IMG/VR virus record: IMGVR_UViG_3300045452_000092
Location: 1 to 29,285 of that record
Length of the DNA: 29,285 bases
From: a virus
Reading direction: 5' to 3' (one strand)
In this document: positions 1 through 9,369 of the stretch, one piece after another
Layout of the letters: every line of letters begins with the position of its first letter
How positions within the stretch are numbered: the first letter of the stretch is position 1
The notes under the pieces: model-generated
Database searches by the model: none
What the model was told of the DNA's origin: nothing
The model's input: the letters and a program-made list of their open reading frames with translations, nothing else
Program-made: the position numbers and the translations under genes

Positions 1-1164
1 CTACCCGCCCCGCGCCCGCTCAAAACCTCCAACCGTGCCCTCGCCGAGGGAATAGAGCACGCCGATGTCGCTGGCGGTGGTGCTCGCCTCGGTCGCGACA
101 ATGCCCGAGCCGAAGGCCCGGGCCGTGCTGGCCGGGAGGGAGGCAGTGATCGTCACGTCAAGCACCGGCACCGGGTTCTGCGCCTCCCAGATCCGAAAGC
201 GCGCGGCGGTGCCTGCCGCGTTGACCTCGATGTCGAAGGTGAAGGGCTCGTCAAGCGCCAGCGTGCGCGTGGTCGCATGCACGGTGCGCGCGCCATTGTT
301 CGCGGTTTTGGCCGAGCATACATCGCCGAGGATCTCGAAATAGGCTCCGTCGGTGGCATCGGCATGGGTGAGCGTATCGAGATAGCCGATCCGCACGGTG
401 CGCCCGGTGAAGCTGCCCGCCCATTTGAACTGGCAGCGGAACTTGAAGCTAGCCAGGCCGAAAAAGGCGACGGCAACGCTCGAGGACTGGTAGCGGAAGC
501 CGCCGTTCGCGGTCGTGCCTGAGCGCAGAAGGATGCCGTAACGGTCATACCCGGCAACGGCGGGCGGCCCGCTACCGTTGGTGCCGCCCGAGATGGCCGT
601 GCCCACCCACAGACCTGCGGCGACCTGCGTGCTGCCGAACCGGTGCTCGCTCCAGAAATCCCACAGGCCGAGGGCGGGGGGGCTGGTGCCCGGGTCGCCT
701 TGCGGGCCTTGCGCGCCGGTCGGCCCGGCGGGACCCTGCGGCCCGGCCGGGCCCGCAGGGCCGGGGTCGCCGGTGTCGCCTTTCGGCCCGGCCGGGCCAG
801 CGGGACCGGCAGGCCCCTGCGCGCCGGTCGCCCCGGTGGGGCCGACCGGGCCAGCGGGGCCGGTATCGCCGGTGTCGCCCTTCAGCCCTTGCGGGCCAGC
901 GGGTCCGGCAGGGCCCTGCGCGCCGGTTGCACCGGCGGGGCCGACCGGGCCAGCGGGGCCGGGGTCGCCGGGGTCGCCCCTGGGTCCGGCGGGACCGGCA
1001 GGCCCCTGCGCTCCGGCCGACCCAGCCCCCGCAGGTGGCACGACAAAGGCTGCGGGCGACGTCATCGGCTGGCGCGCGGCCGCTTCGAGCACGCCTGCAG
1101 GCGTGATCCAGCGGATTGCCGCGCGGCGCGCAGGCACCAGCCAGCGCATCACAAAGGCGCTCAC
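1..1164 (-). CDS. Collagen-like tail fibre protein
   Basis: A 387-residue protein with a short N-terminal region (1-47), about 38 Gly-X-Y triplets at roughly residues 48-160, and a C-terminal domain of about 225 residues rich in beta-type, aromatic and Gly/Thr segments that looks like a lectin-type jelly roll. Collagen-like triplets in phage proteins form trimeric rigid shafts, so this is probably a fibre or fibre accessory that presents the C-terminal domain to the host surface. The stop codon is at the very first bases of the window, so the gene is complete. It starts with GTG, overlapping the upstream stop as GTGA. It lies at the distal end of the tail block, where adhesin genes usually sit. 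Shaft and location are well supported; receptor binding is inference. Confidence 0.85.
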   Translation of the reverse strand: MSAFVMRWLVPARRAAIRWITPAGVLEAAARQPMTSPAAFVVPPAGAGSAGAQGPAGPAGPRGDPGDPGPAGPVGPAGATGAQGPAGPAGPQGLKGDTGDTGPAGPVGPTGATGAQGPAGPAGPAGPKGDTGDPGPAGPAGPQGPAGPTGAQGPQGDPGTSPPALGLWDFWSEHRFGSTQVAAGLWVGTAISGGTNGSGPPAVAGYDRYGILLRSGTTANGGFRYQSSSVAVAFFGLASFKFRCQFKWAGSFTGRTVRIGYLDTLTHADATDGAYFEILGDVCSAKTANNGARTVHATTRTLALDEPFTFDIEVNAAGTAARFRIWEAQNPVPVLDVTITASLPASTARAFGSGIVATEASTTASDIGVLYSLGEGTVGGFERARGG

Positions 1165-1508
1165 GGTGCGGCGGCCCGGGTGAGATCGATCAGGAGCGTT
1201 GCCTCGCTCAGCTCCTCGCCACCCTCGGCGAAGATCACCTGCGCATCAATGCCGTAGGTGCCGGGCACCAGATTGCGGGACTGCGCCGCCGCGAGGGTGA
1301 AGTTCCAGCCCGGGCCGATCGCGCCGCTCGCCGCGCGCGGGGCGGCGTTCATTGCGATCACGGCGGCCCCGGGAAAGGGCACGAAGCGCGCCAGGTTGTC
1401 GCTCCGCTGCATCCAGGCGCGCACAAGCTCGATCGCGCCCAGCGCCGCCGGATCGACGATGATACCGACGCTGATGTCCTCGCCGACCCTGAACACTGCG
1501 CGGCTCAC
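1161..1508 (-). CDS. Hypothetical phage protein, tail-fibre cluster
   Basis: 115 residues, no family recognised. The sequence alternates short hydrophobic strands with polar turns and ends in a Leu/Ile-rich strand, compatible with a small beta-sandwich; no membrane segment or signal peptide is seen. It is locked between gam and the collagen-like fibre by GTGA overlaps at both ends, so it is translated with them. Its position directly before a fibre gene suggests a fibre-attachment or fibre-assembly factor, but nothing in the sequence proves that. GTG start chosen because it overlaps the upstream TGA. Confidence 0.75.
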   Translation of the reverse strand: MSRAVFRVGEDISVGIIVDPAALGAIELVRAWMQRSDNLARFVPFPGAAVIAMNAAPRAASGAIGPGWNFTLAAAQSRNLVPGTYGIDAQVIFAEGGEELSEATLLIDLTRAAAP

Positions 1509-2059
1509 GCCGCCAGTTCCTTTTTCAGCTCGTCCTCATCGAGGCAGGCGGCGATGAAGAACTCGTCGGTCTGCTCGACGGTCAGGCGCTCGGCGAAGAT
1601 TTCGGCGATGTCCTGCTCGGCCTGCACCGCCTTGATCACCGCCTGCCGGTCGAGCTCGATCTTGGTGCGCAGGAAATCGCGGGCCCGCACCCAGCGCAGG
1701 CTGCGCAGCCAGGCGACCACGTCGCCCAGCGTCACCCCGCGCCTGAGCTTGACCCTGGGCGTGGTGAGCCGGATGCCGATTCTGGCCCCGGCGATCTCGG
1801 CCGAGCGGCGGCCGCTGGCGATCTCGTCCTTGCCGCCCGCTTCCCACCAGGCCTTGAGCCCGGCGAACAGCGGCTGGGCCTGCGCCCTGAGATCGGCGAG
1901 GCGCGCGTCGCGCTGGGCCGCGATCCGGTCGATCGCGGCGGCAGCGGCGAGCCGTTCCAGCGCGATCTCGCGCTCGATCGCGACGAAAGCGCCGATCATC
2001 AGGGTCGCCTCAGACGCGTCTGAGGGGGCAATCACGGCTTTTTCCTTGCGACGGGGCAT
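1505..2059 (-). CDS. gam: Host-nuclease inhibitor Gam (Mu Gam family)
   Basis: 184 residues. Mu Gam and its relatives bind the ends of linear double-stranded DNA and shield it from exonucleases such as RecBCD; they are structurally related to Ku. The protein has the family layout: a long N-terminal Ala/Glu/Arg-rich helix (about 20-75) that would form the dimer coiled coil, then the block WWEAGGKDEI, a beta segment RIGIRLTTPRVKLRRG, and the conserved stretch around DFLRTKIELDRQAVIKA. ATG start with AAAGGA upstream, 12 bp after the preceding stop. In Mu, gam belongs to the early region; here it sits near the end of the tail module between a small membrane protein and fibre genes, which is odd. 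Family assignment is strong; timing of expression is unknown. Confidence 0.9.
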   Translation of the reverse strand: MPRRKEKAVIAPSDASEATLMIGAFVAIEREIALERLAAAAAIDRIAAQRDARLADLRAQAQPLFAGLKAWWEAGGKDEIASGRRSAEIAGARIGIRLTTPRVKLRRGVTLGDVVAWLRSLRWVRARDFLRTKIELDRQAVIKAVQAEQDIAEIFAERLTVEQTDEFFIAACLDEDELKKELAA

Positions 2060-2071
2060 GCGGTGTTCCTT

Positions 2072-2329
2072 TCAGTTGAAGATCAGCGACGCGGAGATCC
2101 CGCCGAGCGCCCAGAAGGTCAGGTCGATCCACGGGTCGCGCTTGCGGAAATGCGCCGCCACCTCGGCCAGCGTGATCCGCGACCCGCCAGCCTCGGCAGT
2201 CTCGCGGACCAGGCCGAGCGCGAGGCCCGCGAGCGCGCCCGCCCAGACCGTGCCCAGCGCAAAGATCGACAGGATCAGCGCGGCGGCCGCGAAGTGGGCG
2301 AGCTGGTCGGTGATGTGCCGAACGCTCAC
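2072..2329 (-). CDS. Small membrane protein (holin-like size)
   Basis: 85 residues with two hydrophobic segments, about 13-40 (FAAAALILSIFALGTVWAGA) and 72-83 (FWALGGISASLI), separated by a charged stretch. GTG start at 2329 overlaps the TGA of the S74 fibre gene (GTGA), which is why the start is placed here; the longer upstream reading in this frame is only antisense-like shadow of the fibre gene. Small size and two hydrophobic segments would fit a holin or another membrane accessory, but the lysis genes are far away at 24710-25956, so a lysis role is speculative. No named family recognised. Confidence 0.7.
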   Translation of the reverse strand: MSVRHITDQLAHFAAAALILSIFALGTVWAGALAGLALGLVRETAEAGGSRITLAEVAAHFRKRDPWIDLTFWALGGISASLIFN

Positions 2330-3708
2330 TGGCTGGCTTCCAGCGCCGCCACCCGCTGCGCCAGCGCGGCGAGCAGGAACATGGTCAGCTGGTCGATGCG
2401 CAGGCCGAAGCGGTTGCCGGCGTGCCTCACCTGAACCTGCTTGCCGGTTCCGCGGCGCTCCAGACGGGTCACGGTGCGCAGGATCGGGTTGCCGTGCTGA
2501 TCGAACAGCCCGCTCGGCTCCTGAGCCGGAACAGCGACCTCGGCCACCTCCTCCTCGAACACGTCTTCCCACGTATCGAAGCACAGGAAAGCGTGGCGAA
2601 AGCTCGGGCGATCATCTTGGGCAACGAACACGTCGGGCGCCAGGTCAAGCGACTGCTCGTCCTCCAGGCCTTCTTCGATCATGATCCGCATGACGTCCTG
2701 CGCCTGCGCACCGAAGTGGACGCGCGCGCCGTTCTCACCCTTTTCCGCCACCGCATCGTTCCATTGGAAAAACCCAAGCTCGGCGATGATCCGCCGGGCC
2801 GCGCGCAGCCCCGCTTCGCAGGGGCCACCGCGCCACGTTTTCTCGCGCGCGTCGGACGTGTTGATTGTGCCGGTTGCGGCAAAGATCGTGCCGAAGCGCA
2901 GCGAACCGGTGCCAATGTTCTGCGCGTTGTCGGCACCCGGAGTTAGATGGCCGGTGGAACCGATCTTGAACCGCAGCGCGCCGTTGGTGAAAAAGTCCCA
3001 CTCCTGCGCCTGATACGAATAGGCGCAGATCGCGCGCTGGAACCCGCCCGACGCGTTATACTGTGCGATCTGCAATCCGCCCTGGGTTGCACCGGCTGTA
3101 AGGTTGACGTGCGAAATGCCGGTCCCGCCCTGGTTGCCCAGGCTCGATGGCCCCAACATCAGAACGCCAGAACTTTCGAACTGGGTGGTCGAGGTCTGAA
3201 GTAGTTGCAACGGGAAGAACGAACTTGCCGAGATGCTGGTCCGGTTCAGGATTTCTGTGGTGCCGTCACCGAATACGCGCAGCCGATCCACGCCAGATGT
3301 GACGAGGCTCATGGAGTTTGCCCCCACGCGCCGCAGCCCGGTGTCCTGATCGGCGGCAAAGCGCATTCCAGGCAGGCTAACCGTGCCGTCGCTCATCAAC
3401 CCCGCGCCGATGCCGTCGCGCACCGCCGCAAAGCTCGCGAGCAAACTGGAAGTTTCGGCGACAAGACCGGCGATGCGGCCCCGCAGCGGGGCGATGGCAT
3501 AGCTCTGCCCGCTCGCCGAGCTGCCGAGATAGGCCGGGGTGATCGTCAGCGCCGTGTCGGATGCGATGCCGATGATCTCGTAGATGCGGCCATCGGGTGC
3601 GACCAGCCCTTCGCCGATCTGTGCGTTGGCGATGAAAGCCGTGCCTGTCCCGGTGACAGCGGCGCTGCCGTTGGTTAGAGCGATCGTGCCCGCGCGATAC
3701 CAGCTCAT
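2326..3708 (-). CDS. Tail fibre/spike protein with S74 intramolecular chaperone
   Basis: 460 residues. The N-terminus (1-75) matches the pattern of phage fibre attachment domains beginning WYRAGTIALTNGS and containing VTGTGTAFIANAQIGEG and a DGRIYEI strand. The middle is a beta-rich shaft. At residues 285-290 the motif SDAREK marks the start of a Peptidase_S74 domain, with the later FGAQAQDV motif typical of the family. S74 domains drive trimerisation of fibres and then cut themselves off. ATG start, with AGGAG 7 nt upstream, just after the J-like gene. Probably a second host-recognition fibre in addition to the J-like protein and the collagen-like fibre. Confidence 0.9.
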   Translation of the reverse strand: MSWYRAGTIALTNGSAAVTGTGTAFIANAQIGEGLVAPDGRIYEIIGIASDTALTITPAYLGSSASGQSYAIAPLRGRIAGLVAETSSLLASFAAVRDGIGAGLMSDGTVSLPGMRFAADQDTGLRRVGANSMSLVTSGVDRLRVFGDGTTEILNRTSISASSFFPLQLLQTSTTQFESSGVLMLGPSSLGNQGGTGISHVNLTAGATQGGLQIAQYNASGGFQRAICAYSYQAQEWDFFTNGALRFKIGSTGHLTPGADNAQNIGTGSLRFGTIFAATGTINTSDAREKTWRGGPCEAGLRAARRIIAELGFFQWNDAVAEKGENGARVHFGAQAQDVMRIMIEEGLEDEQSLDLAPDVFVAQDDRPSFRHAFLCFDTWEDVFEEEVAEVAVPAQEPSGLFDQHGNPILRTVTRLERRGTGKQVQVRHAGNRFGLRIDQLTMFLLAALAQRVAALEASQ

Positions 3709-3712
3709 TGAT

Positions 3713-6700
3713 TTACTCCTCTGTTGCCGTCAGCGCGACGATCTGGCTCTCGATCGTGCCCAAGACGGCATCGGTCCGGTTGGTGATGGTTGCCGTGAAG
3801 GTGCGGTTCTGTGTCCCGCCGCCATTGTCGGTCGAGGTGATCGAGCCGCTGACGGTGCGCAGGTAGGTCAGGTTGCCCTCCTGATCCCCCGGCGTCGGCG
3901 CCTGCCCGGTCAGCGTCTCGGTCCCGCCCGTGATGGTGAGCGTGGCCCATTGTGCGGGCGATCCGTTGCCCACAGCCCGGTCGACCCGCACCGCCACGTT
4001 GCAACTGATCGTTTTGCTCGCGCTCACGGTGAGGCCCGGCGTTGCCCCCCACGCGCTGACGGCCGCGTTCCATTCGGCGAGGCCCTGCGAGGTCGCCGGA
4101 TAGGTCGCCACGTCCTGACTGAGCGCCGAGTAGCTGGTGACGACGAGGATCGGGTTGCCGTTGGTGCCGAAGGGGCCGATGGTAATGCTGGCCCCCGCGC
4201 CAATGTCGGTCGAGCGCGCGGCGTTGCGGATGACGCCTGCCGAAAGGCTGCCGCCGAAATAGGCGTCCCCGTTGGTCTTGAGGTAGGACAGCGCCGCCGC
4301 CTCGGTGCAAAGGGCGAGATCGCCACCTGCCGGGCGCGGGCCAAACCATTCGATGAACTGCCCGCTGGTGCCGAAGCCGACGCCGGTGGCCTTGATATAG
4401 GCCCCGTTGTCCATGATGACCCGGCCATTGCGCAGCCGCAGGCCGCTCTCGTCGGCGTCGATGAAGGCCGCGCCGGTGTCGGGGTCGACGACCCGGAAAT
4501 TGTCGGCGACCACGATGAAATCGCCCTGCGTCCCATCATTGTTCTGAACGAAACCGGTGATCCGCCCGTTCACGTCGAGCCGCACCCCATGCCGCGCACG
4601 CAGCCCGTTGATGCTCTCCCCGAAGGTCACGAGCGTCGCAGTGTTGCCCGCAACGCTTGTGCTCAGCGTGTTGATTTGGGCTGAAAGGGCACTGACCGCG
4701 TTGGCCCTGACGATGCTTTCGCTCGCGATGGCGGCTTCGGCCTGGCCGACCCGCACCGCAAGTCCGAGCCGCTGCGCCGCCTCAGCCGCATCGCCTTGCA
4801 GCAGGCGGGCGGTGATTTCCTGCCGCGCCTCGGCAATCGCAGCCACCTGATCGCGGCGCGTCCGGTCCCCTTGCAACAGCGCGCGCAGGTCGCTTTCGGC
4901 ATTGCCGTCCTGATCGCGTTCGACCAGCCTGACCGAGCGCACAGCGTTGATGATCGAGGCTGTGTCGCCGATTGCCGTGAGCGTGTTTTCCGCATTGGTC
5001 ACGCGGCTTTCGAGCGCGTTGAAGGTGGTGCTCTCGACCTTGGTGGTAATCAGGCCCTCAAGCGCATTGATCGCGCTTTCAGCGGTGGTGACGCGGCCTT
5101 CGATGAGGCTGAGCTGCGCGGCGGTGGCGAGGGTGGTGACAGTGGCCTGGAGCCCGTCGATGTCCACCTCGGCGGCGGTGAGGCGCACGAACACCGTATT
5201 GAGATCAGCGATCTGACCGGGATCAAGCACGGCGTTGGCGATCGCCTCATCGACGTAATTCACGGTCGCCCGCAGGTTGATCTGCGCTTCGGCGGCGTTG
5301 AGGCGGATTTCCGCGCTGCTCACCCGTTCGCGCGTCTGCTCGATCGCGTGGATGCGGACCTGCCCGGTCGCAGGGTCCGAATAGAAGCCCGCGTCCGTAA
5401 AGGTGGTTCGCGTCTCGGAGGCTTCGCCCAGCGCAATGGCCATCGCAGCGGCAAGCCGCTCCACATCGGCGTCGGCGCGGCGGATTGCCACCTCGCTCGC
5501 CGCGCCCAGATCGGGCAGGGCAAGACGGCCAAGATTGACCGCAGGCTCACCCGGCAACGGGCGATATTGCAACCGTCCGGCGGGCGTGAGCTCAAGCGAG
5601 ACATTGAGGAGCTCGCCCGGGTCATAACGCCGCCCCAGATCGTCACGGATGTTGCCGATGACCGCGCTGCCTGGCAGCGGAATGACTGCGCCTTCGGTCG
5701 CCCCTGGCTCAGAGGGCTGCAGCGCGTCGACAGGGGTGCCGTCGGGATAGGTGATCGGACCGATATCGACCGGCCCGAGCACCGCACGCGGGCCAAGCAC
5801 ACCGTCGACGACATAGGAAACGGCGACGAAGAACCGCCCCCCGGCGACCAGCGGTATGTCCAGCAGCGTCACATCCGACCGCGAGTTCGAAGCAAAGGTC
5901 CAGACGGTCGCCAGCCCGGGAGGCTCGATCTGCTGGACATATTCGAAGACGACGAACTGCGCCGCCGGATCGTCTGCCGCTCCGGTGACCCTAATCGCCG
6001 AAACCGACAGCCCATCGCCTTCCAGCGTGACCGCTGCGGCCGACCAGGCATTCGGCGCGGGAGCGGCCACCACGGGGGGCGCAGGACGGTTGCCGGCGAT
6101 CACCCCGTCATCCAGAGGGTCGGTATCACTGAAGACGCTGGCCGAGATCTGGCGCAGGGTCAGCTTGTGATGCCATGCCCGGTCGGATCCCCAGGCCTCG
6201 ACCCGGAACGTGCGGGTCGCGCCGCCGAACCGACGATTGCTCTGCCAGGTGACCCAGTCACCCTCCTCGATGAAAGCAAAGCGAGGCGGCAGCGTGACCT
6301 CGGCCCGCCCCCAGAGCCGTCCGAAGCGGCGCACGATCTCGGCAAGGCGCTGGGCCTGCGGAAGATTGTTGACGAAGTCGAGCTGTGGCTGCTGCTCGCG
6401 CGGACCGCGATCAGCGATGATGTCCACGTTCTCGCGTCGCACGGGGGCGCTGCGGACGTTCCAGCGCTGCTCGGGATCGGTGAACCGCACGGCCACAGTG
6501 TTGACCCACCCATCGTCCTGCTGGCCAAGGATGGCGCGGTTCCAGCTGACCGTGCTGCCAACGATGATGTCGTCGTCTGTGAAGTGCGCGATCGGCGCCT
6601 TGGCCTGCCCGGGATCGACCTCGACAGCACCTTCAGGCTGGCTGATGATCCCGCCGACCGCGGCAGCAAAGTCGCTCTCGACCGCAATGAAAGGCTCATT

Positions 6701-7621
6701 GGAGGCAACAAGCCCGCCGATGCGGTAGCGCGGTTGCCCGTCGACCAGCTCGTCGCAAAGGTTGGCGCGCGCAAAGACGTTCTGCGGCGGAGCTTCGAGC
6801 TCGCTGAGCCCGCGTCCGATCAGCAACATCGCCGGGTCGTTCACCTGGTCGCCGGCGTAGATCCCGCGCACCCAGTTGTAGCGGATCACGATCGGGTTCT
6901 CGGTCCATTCCCACGTCTCGGGGTTGGTCCAGCGGTGGCTGCCGCTCCCGCCTGCCGTGCTGTCCTTTCTCGGATCGTAGCAGCGCAGACCGCGAACTAC
7001 CCACCGGAACCGGGGCCGCCCGCCGGTCCAGATCGGGTTCTTGGCCTTCTCGTCGTCGGCCTTGTAGGCGATCACGGCATAGGCTATTCCCCAGGCGCGA
7101 TCATCGGCGGTCCAACCTGGGCCATGATTGGTGAGGATCCACGGCACCTCCTGCCCCCAGGTGCCGGCCCGCCAGAACACGCGGAGCTGACTGTTGAACC
7201 CCGGGACGTCGCCATCGCCGGTGTAGGCAACGAAGGTGTCGTCGACATAGAAGCCCTCAAGCGCATCGCAGCGGTGATCCGCCAGCGCGATCACCATGAC
7301 TTCCCAGTCCGTGCCGTACTTGCCGCCATAGTTGAACGCGTCGACCAGCGTTCCGCCCACCGCCGCGCGGCCGAAGATCGCCTGCCGCGGCTGTTCGCCC
7401 AGCTGCAGCTGCGCCGCCACAGCCGAACGGTTTCCCGAGAGGCCCGCCGGGCGGGAGAGGAGAGCAGCACCAACCGAAAGGCCGACTGCGATCGCGCTGG
7501 CCGCGAGGCTCGAAATCCCGAGCTTGGCCGCCAGCAGACTTGTGCCGCCCGAAGGGATCGCCAGAGCGATGCCGGCCACGACGGCCCCGATTTGGACGAT
7601 GGTGCGGAATGCCTTACTCAC
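3713..7621 (-). CDS. J-like tail tip / host specificity protein
   Basis: 1302 residues, the largest gene here. The N-terminal 60 residues are hydrophobic and Ala/Gly/Ser-rich, followed by a large region rich in Trp and aromatic residues (to about 520) of the lambda J / GTA 'megatron' type that forms the central tail tip. Fibronectin-like beta segments follow, then a long Ala/Glu/Arg-rich region (about 720-1010) with heptad-like VTTAESAINALE patterns expected for trimeric coiled coils, then a C-terminal domain containing FGTSGQFIEWFG and a Thr/Ser-rich end. GTG start, overlapping the upstream stop by 8 bp, with AGGAG 7 nt before it. It should close the tail tip and bind the receptor. Family assignment rests on size, position after the NlpC-like gene and composition. 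Confidence 0.88.
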   Translation of the reverse strand: MSKAFRTIVQIGAVVAGIALAIPSGGTSLLAAKLGISSLAASAIAVGLSVGAALLSRPAGLSGNRSAVAAQLQLGEQPRQAIFGRAAVGGTLVDAFNYGGKYGTDWEVMVIALADHRCDALEGFYVDDTFVAYTGDGDVPGFNSQLRVFWRAGTWGQEVPWILTNHGPGWTADDRAWGIAYAVIAYKADDEKAKNPIWTGGRPRFRWVVRGLRCYDPRKDSTAGGSGSHRWTNPETWEWTENPIVIRYNWVRGIYAGDQVNDPAMLLIGRGLSELEAPPQNVFARANLCDELVDGQPRYRIGGLVASNEPFIAVESDFAAAVGGIISQPEGAVEVDPGQAKAPIAHFTDDDIIVGSTVSWNRAILGQQDDGWVNTVAVRFTDPEQRWNVRSAPVRRENVDIIADRGPREQQPQLDFVNNLPQAQRLAEIVRRFGRLWGRAEVTLPPRFAFIEEGDWVTWQSNRRFGGATRTFRVEAWGSDRAWHHKLTLRQISASVFSDTDPLDDGVIAGNRPAPPVVAAPAPNAWSAAAVTLEGDGLSVSAIRVTGAADDPAAQFVVFEYVQQIEPPGLATVWTFASNSRSDVTLLDIPLVAGGRFFVAVSYVVDGVLGPRAVLGPVDIGPITYPDGTPVDALQPSEPGATEGAVIPLPGSAVIGNIRDDLGRRYDPGELLNVSLELTPAGRLQYRPLPGEPAVNLGRLALPDLGAASEVAIRRADADVERLAAAMAIALGEASETRTTFTDAGFYSDPATGQVRIHAIEQTRERVSSAEIRLNAAEAQINLRATVNYVDEAIANAVLDPGQIADLNTVFVRLTAAEVDIDGLQATVTTLATAAQLSLIEGRVTTAESAINALEGLITTKVESTTFNALESRVTNAENTLTAIGDTASIINAVRSVRLVERDQDGNAESDLRALLQGDRTRRDQVAAIAEARQEITARLLQGDAAEAAQRLGLAVRVGQAEAAIASESIVRANAVSALSAQINTLSTSVAGNTATLVTFGESINGLRARHGVRLDVNGRITGFVQNNDGTQGDFIVVADNFRVVDPDTGAAFIDADESGLRLRNGRVIMDNGAYIKATGVGFGTSGQFIEWFGPRPAGGDLALCTEAAALSYLKTNGDAYFGGSLSAGVIRNAARSTDIGAGASITIGPFGTNGNPILVVTSYSALSQDVATYPATSQGLAEWNAAVSAWGATPGLTVSASKTISCNVAVRVDRAVGNGSPAQWATLTITGGTETLTGQAPTPGDQEGNLTYLRTVSGSITSTDNGGGTQNRTFTATITNRTDAVLGTIESQIVALTATEE

Positions 7622-8030
7622 CCGCAGTCTCCTGCGGCGTGATCGACCAGGCCACGATCATCTCGCTGCGCGGCGATCGGATCAGTCCCTCGGCGCCCGG
7701 GGCAACCAGCGTATCGCCCTCGACGATCATCAGCCTCACGCCGAACAGATCATCGGGAAGACCGGCGATGTCCCCGCGCTGCGCAAGTGCCGGCGGGATC
7801 CGCACGAACCGCTTGTCGATCGCGGCTTCCAGTCCGCCCTCAGCCTCAGCGACCGCCAGCGCTTCGCGCCGCGTACGCCAGGACGGCAGATCGGTGAGCG
7901 GATCGCGGCCGGTCTGAGCCGCGATGCAGGCGGCCGAGAAGCCGACACACTCGCGGCCCCGCCGCCACCGGAATGGGCGGCTCTGACGCTGCTCGATGGT
8001 CTCGACGAGGGCGATGAAGTCGCGGTTCAT
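7614..8030 (-). CDS. DUF6950 / NlpC-P60-like tail protein
   Basis: 138 residues. The N-terminal pattern PFRWRRGRECVGFSAAC resembles the start of DUF6950 and NlpC/P60-type phage proteins, where an Asp-Cys pair precedes a helix; here the acidic residue is Glu and the Cys is kept (about residue 28). Further on, ALAQRGDIAGL matches the 'RGD' turn of the family, and the protein ends with an IVAWSI strand. In GTA-like and lambda-like tails such a protein precedes the J-like tip and can be a cell-wall peptidase used during entry. Catalytic activity is uncertain because I cannot place the downstream His. ATGA overlap with the upstream gene. Confidence 0.75.
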   Translation of the reverse strand: MNRDFIALVETIEQRQSRPFRWRRGRECVGFSAACIAAQTGRDPLTDLPSWRTRREALAVAEAEGGLEAAIDKRFVRIPPALAQRGDIAGLPDDLFGVRLMIVEGDTLVAPGAEGLIRSPRSEMIVAWSITPQETAGE

Positions 8031-8674
8031 CGCTGGCTGGCCTGGATTGCTGCGTTGATGATGTCGCTGCCGAACCCGCCGCCGACACCCGGCAGTGCTG
8101 CGCCGGCGCGCGCCGGCCTGCGCCCACCCCAGTAAAGTGTCTTCTCAGCGGCGAATGAGACGTTCTTGAAGAAGCCGTCAGACGGGTTGATCAGCCGCTG
8201 GTCCGCATCCGACCGCATCCGCGCCCCGCTTCGGCCGAGCCCCTTGGCGGCGGTCTCGAGCTGCGCAACGATGGCCGCCGTGCCGCCGATCTCCTCTTCG
8301 GTCTGAAGCGTGTCGAGGCGGCCCCGCGCCCACACATTGTGGCCGAGCAGGGTGTTGCCGGTCTGATCGAAGATCAGCCGCCACAGCACGGCTGGGGCAC
8401 CCGCTACACCTTCCGCGTCCAGCAGCTCCAGAGCTTCGGGCTCGATCCCGGACAACGCGAGGCTGATGTTCTGGGCCGCATCGCCCAGCGCGCCGCCAGC
8501 CACCTGGACAAGCCCGCGATCGCCGATCAGCTCGAAGGTCCGGCCTTCGAAGATGATCGGGTAATACCCGCCCCAAACCCGCAGGGGCGGTGTGCAGCCG
8601 ATCTCCAGTGCGCCGGTGACGATGGCGGTGCCAGCCTCGAGCGCGGCCAAGGCAGCGGGCGAGAGTGACTTCAT
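8027..8674 (-). CDS. Tail tip/baseplate protein (position of GTA DUF2163 protein)
   Basis: 215 residues. The N-terminus (LSPAALAALEAGTAIVTGALEI) and the following beta-rich region resemble tail-tip hub proteins; a later stretch has RMRSDADQ followed by INPSDGFFKNV, and a Gly/Ala-rich tail follows. It occupies the slot between the distal tail protein and the NlpC-like protein where GTAs and siphoviruses encode the DUF2163-type protein. Membership in that exact family is inference from position and general appearance. ATGA overlaps on both sides show tight coupling with its neighbours. Confidence 0.7.
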   Translation of the reverse strand: MKSLSPAALAALEAGTAIVTGALEIGCTPPLRVWGGYYPIIFEGRTFELIGDRGLVQVAGGALGDAAQNISLALSGIEPEALELLDAEGVAGAPAVLWRLIFDQTGNTLLGHNVWARGRLDTLQTEEEIGGTAAIVAQLETAAKGLGRSGARMRSDADQRLINPSDGFFKNVSFAAEKTLYWGGRRPARAGAALPGVGGGFGSDIINAAIQASQR

Positions 8675-9369
8675 GGTCTGAGGTCCTGAATTGCAGTGAT
8701 GGAACCGCCCGACAGGATGCCGCCCGCGCCGATCGGGCCCAGCTCGCTGTTCTCAGGCACCAGCTGCATCACGGCGGCAGGGTCATTGAGATGCGCAATG
8801 GCGCTGGCCGGGACGAGCGCGGTATTGAGCGGCGGCTCGACGGTCAGCTGCGCCTGGCCTGCCCCGGTCGCTGTCGCCGGCAGCACGGCGCGCGCGATCG
8901 TCCGGCGCATCATGTTGCCTGCGCCCATTCCGGCCGCGTCCCAGCGGAAGCCGATCATGTCGCCGACGCTGAGCTGCAGCCCCGCCGGCAGGCCGTTGAG
9001 GGTGACCAGCGCATTGCCGTTGCTGTCGATCGCCTGGCTCCAGCTGGTCGCTGTGCCGTCAAAGGCTGTGGCGGTGCCGGCGCGCACCAGCCCGGCGAAG
9101 CCGAACCGGTAAAGCTTGGGCATGCGCCGCTTGGGGTCGATGGCATAGAACCGCCGGATCCGGCCCCGCATCCGGTCGAAGAAGGCCTGCCACAGATCGG
9201 CGCTGTCCGGATCGCTGCGATCGAGCTCGTAGCGTGCGGACCAGAGAGGCCACCCCGCCTGCACGCCGCCCTGTCGTCCGCTGGCCTCGGGCGCGGCATA
9301 GTCGACGCGCTCGATGTCGAACCGGACCCGGGCGATCCCGCTGGGGGTGTTGGGCTGGGCAAGGATCAT
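8671..9369 (-). CDS. Distal tail / tail-tip structural protein
   Basis: 232 residues, directly downstream of the tape measure gene and joined to it by an ATGA overlap. The N-terminal half has a WPLWSARYELD strand and a Trp/Phe-rich helix (LWQAFFDRMRGRIRRFYAID) like the domain of distal tail proteins that packs around the tube end; the second half is a beta-rich insertion (GDMIGFRWDAAGMG) as in other phage tail-tip proteins that carry a small OB- or lectin-like domain. In long-tailed phages the gene after the tape measure normally encodes the distal tail protein, which supports this call. No catalytic motif is seen. Confidence 0.72.
   Translation of the reverse strand: MILAQPNTPSGIARVRFDIERVDYAAPEASGRQGGVQAGWPLWSARYELDRSDPDSADLWQAFFDRMRGRIRRFYAIDPKRRMPKLYRFGFAGLVRAGTATAFDGTATSWSQAIDSNGNALVTLNGLPAGLQLSVGDMIGFRWDAAGMGAGNMMRRTIARAVLPATATGAGQAQLTVEPPLNTALVPASAIAHLNDPAAVMQLVPENSELGPIGAGGILSGGSITAIQDLRP

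Noticed and set aside
559-1023. CRISPR-like or tandem DNA array
   Set aside because: The periodicity is Gly-X-Y codon repetition within one frame, with no spacers.
2330-2584. Longer version of the small membrane protein starting at 2584
   Set aside because: The added N-terminus is Arg/Gly-rich shadow of the S74 gene; the GTG at 2329 with GTGA overlap matches the pattern of neighbouring genes.
4796-7642. A 948-codon plus-strand open frame opposite the J-like gene
   Set aside because: Antisense shadow in GC-rich sequence. It is Arg/Asp/Gly-rich with no domain, and the minus-strand J-like gene accounts for the region.
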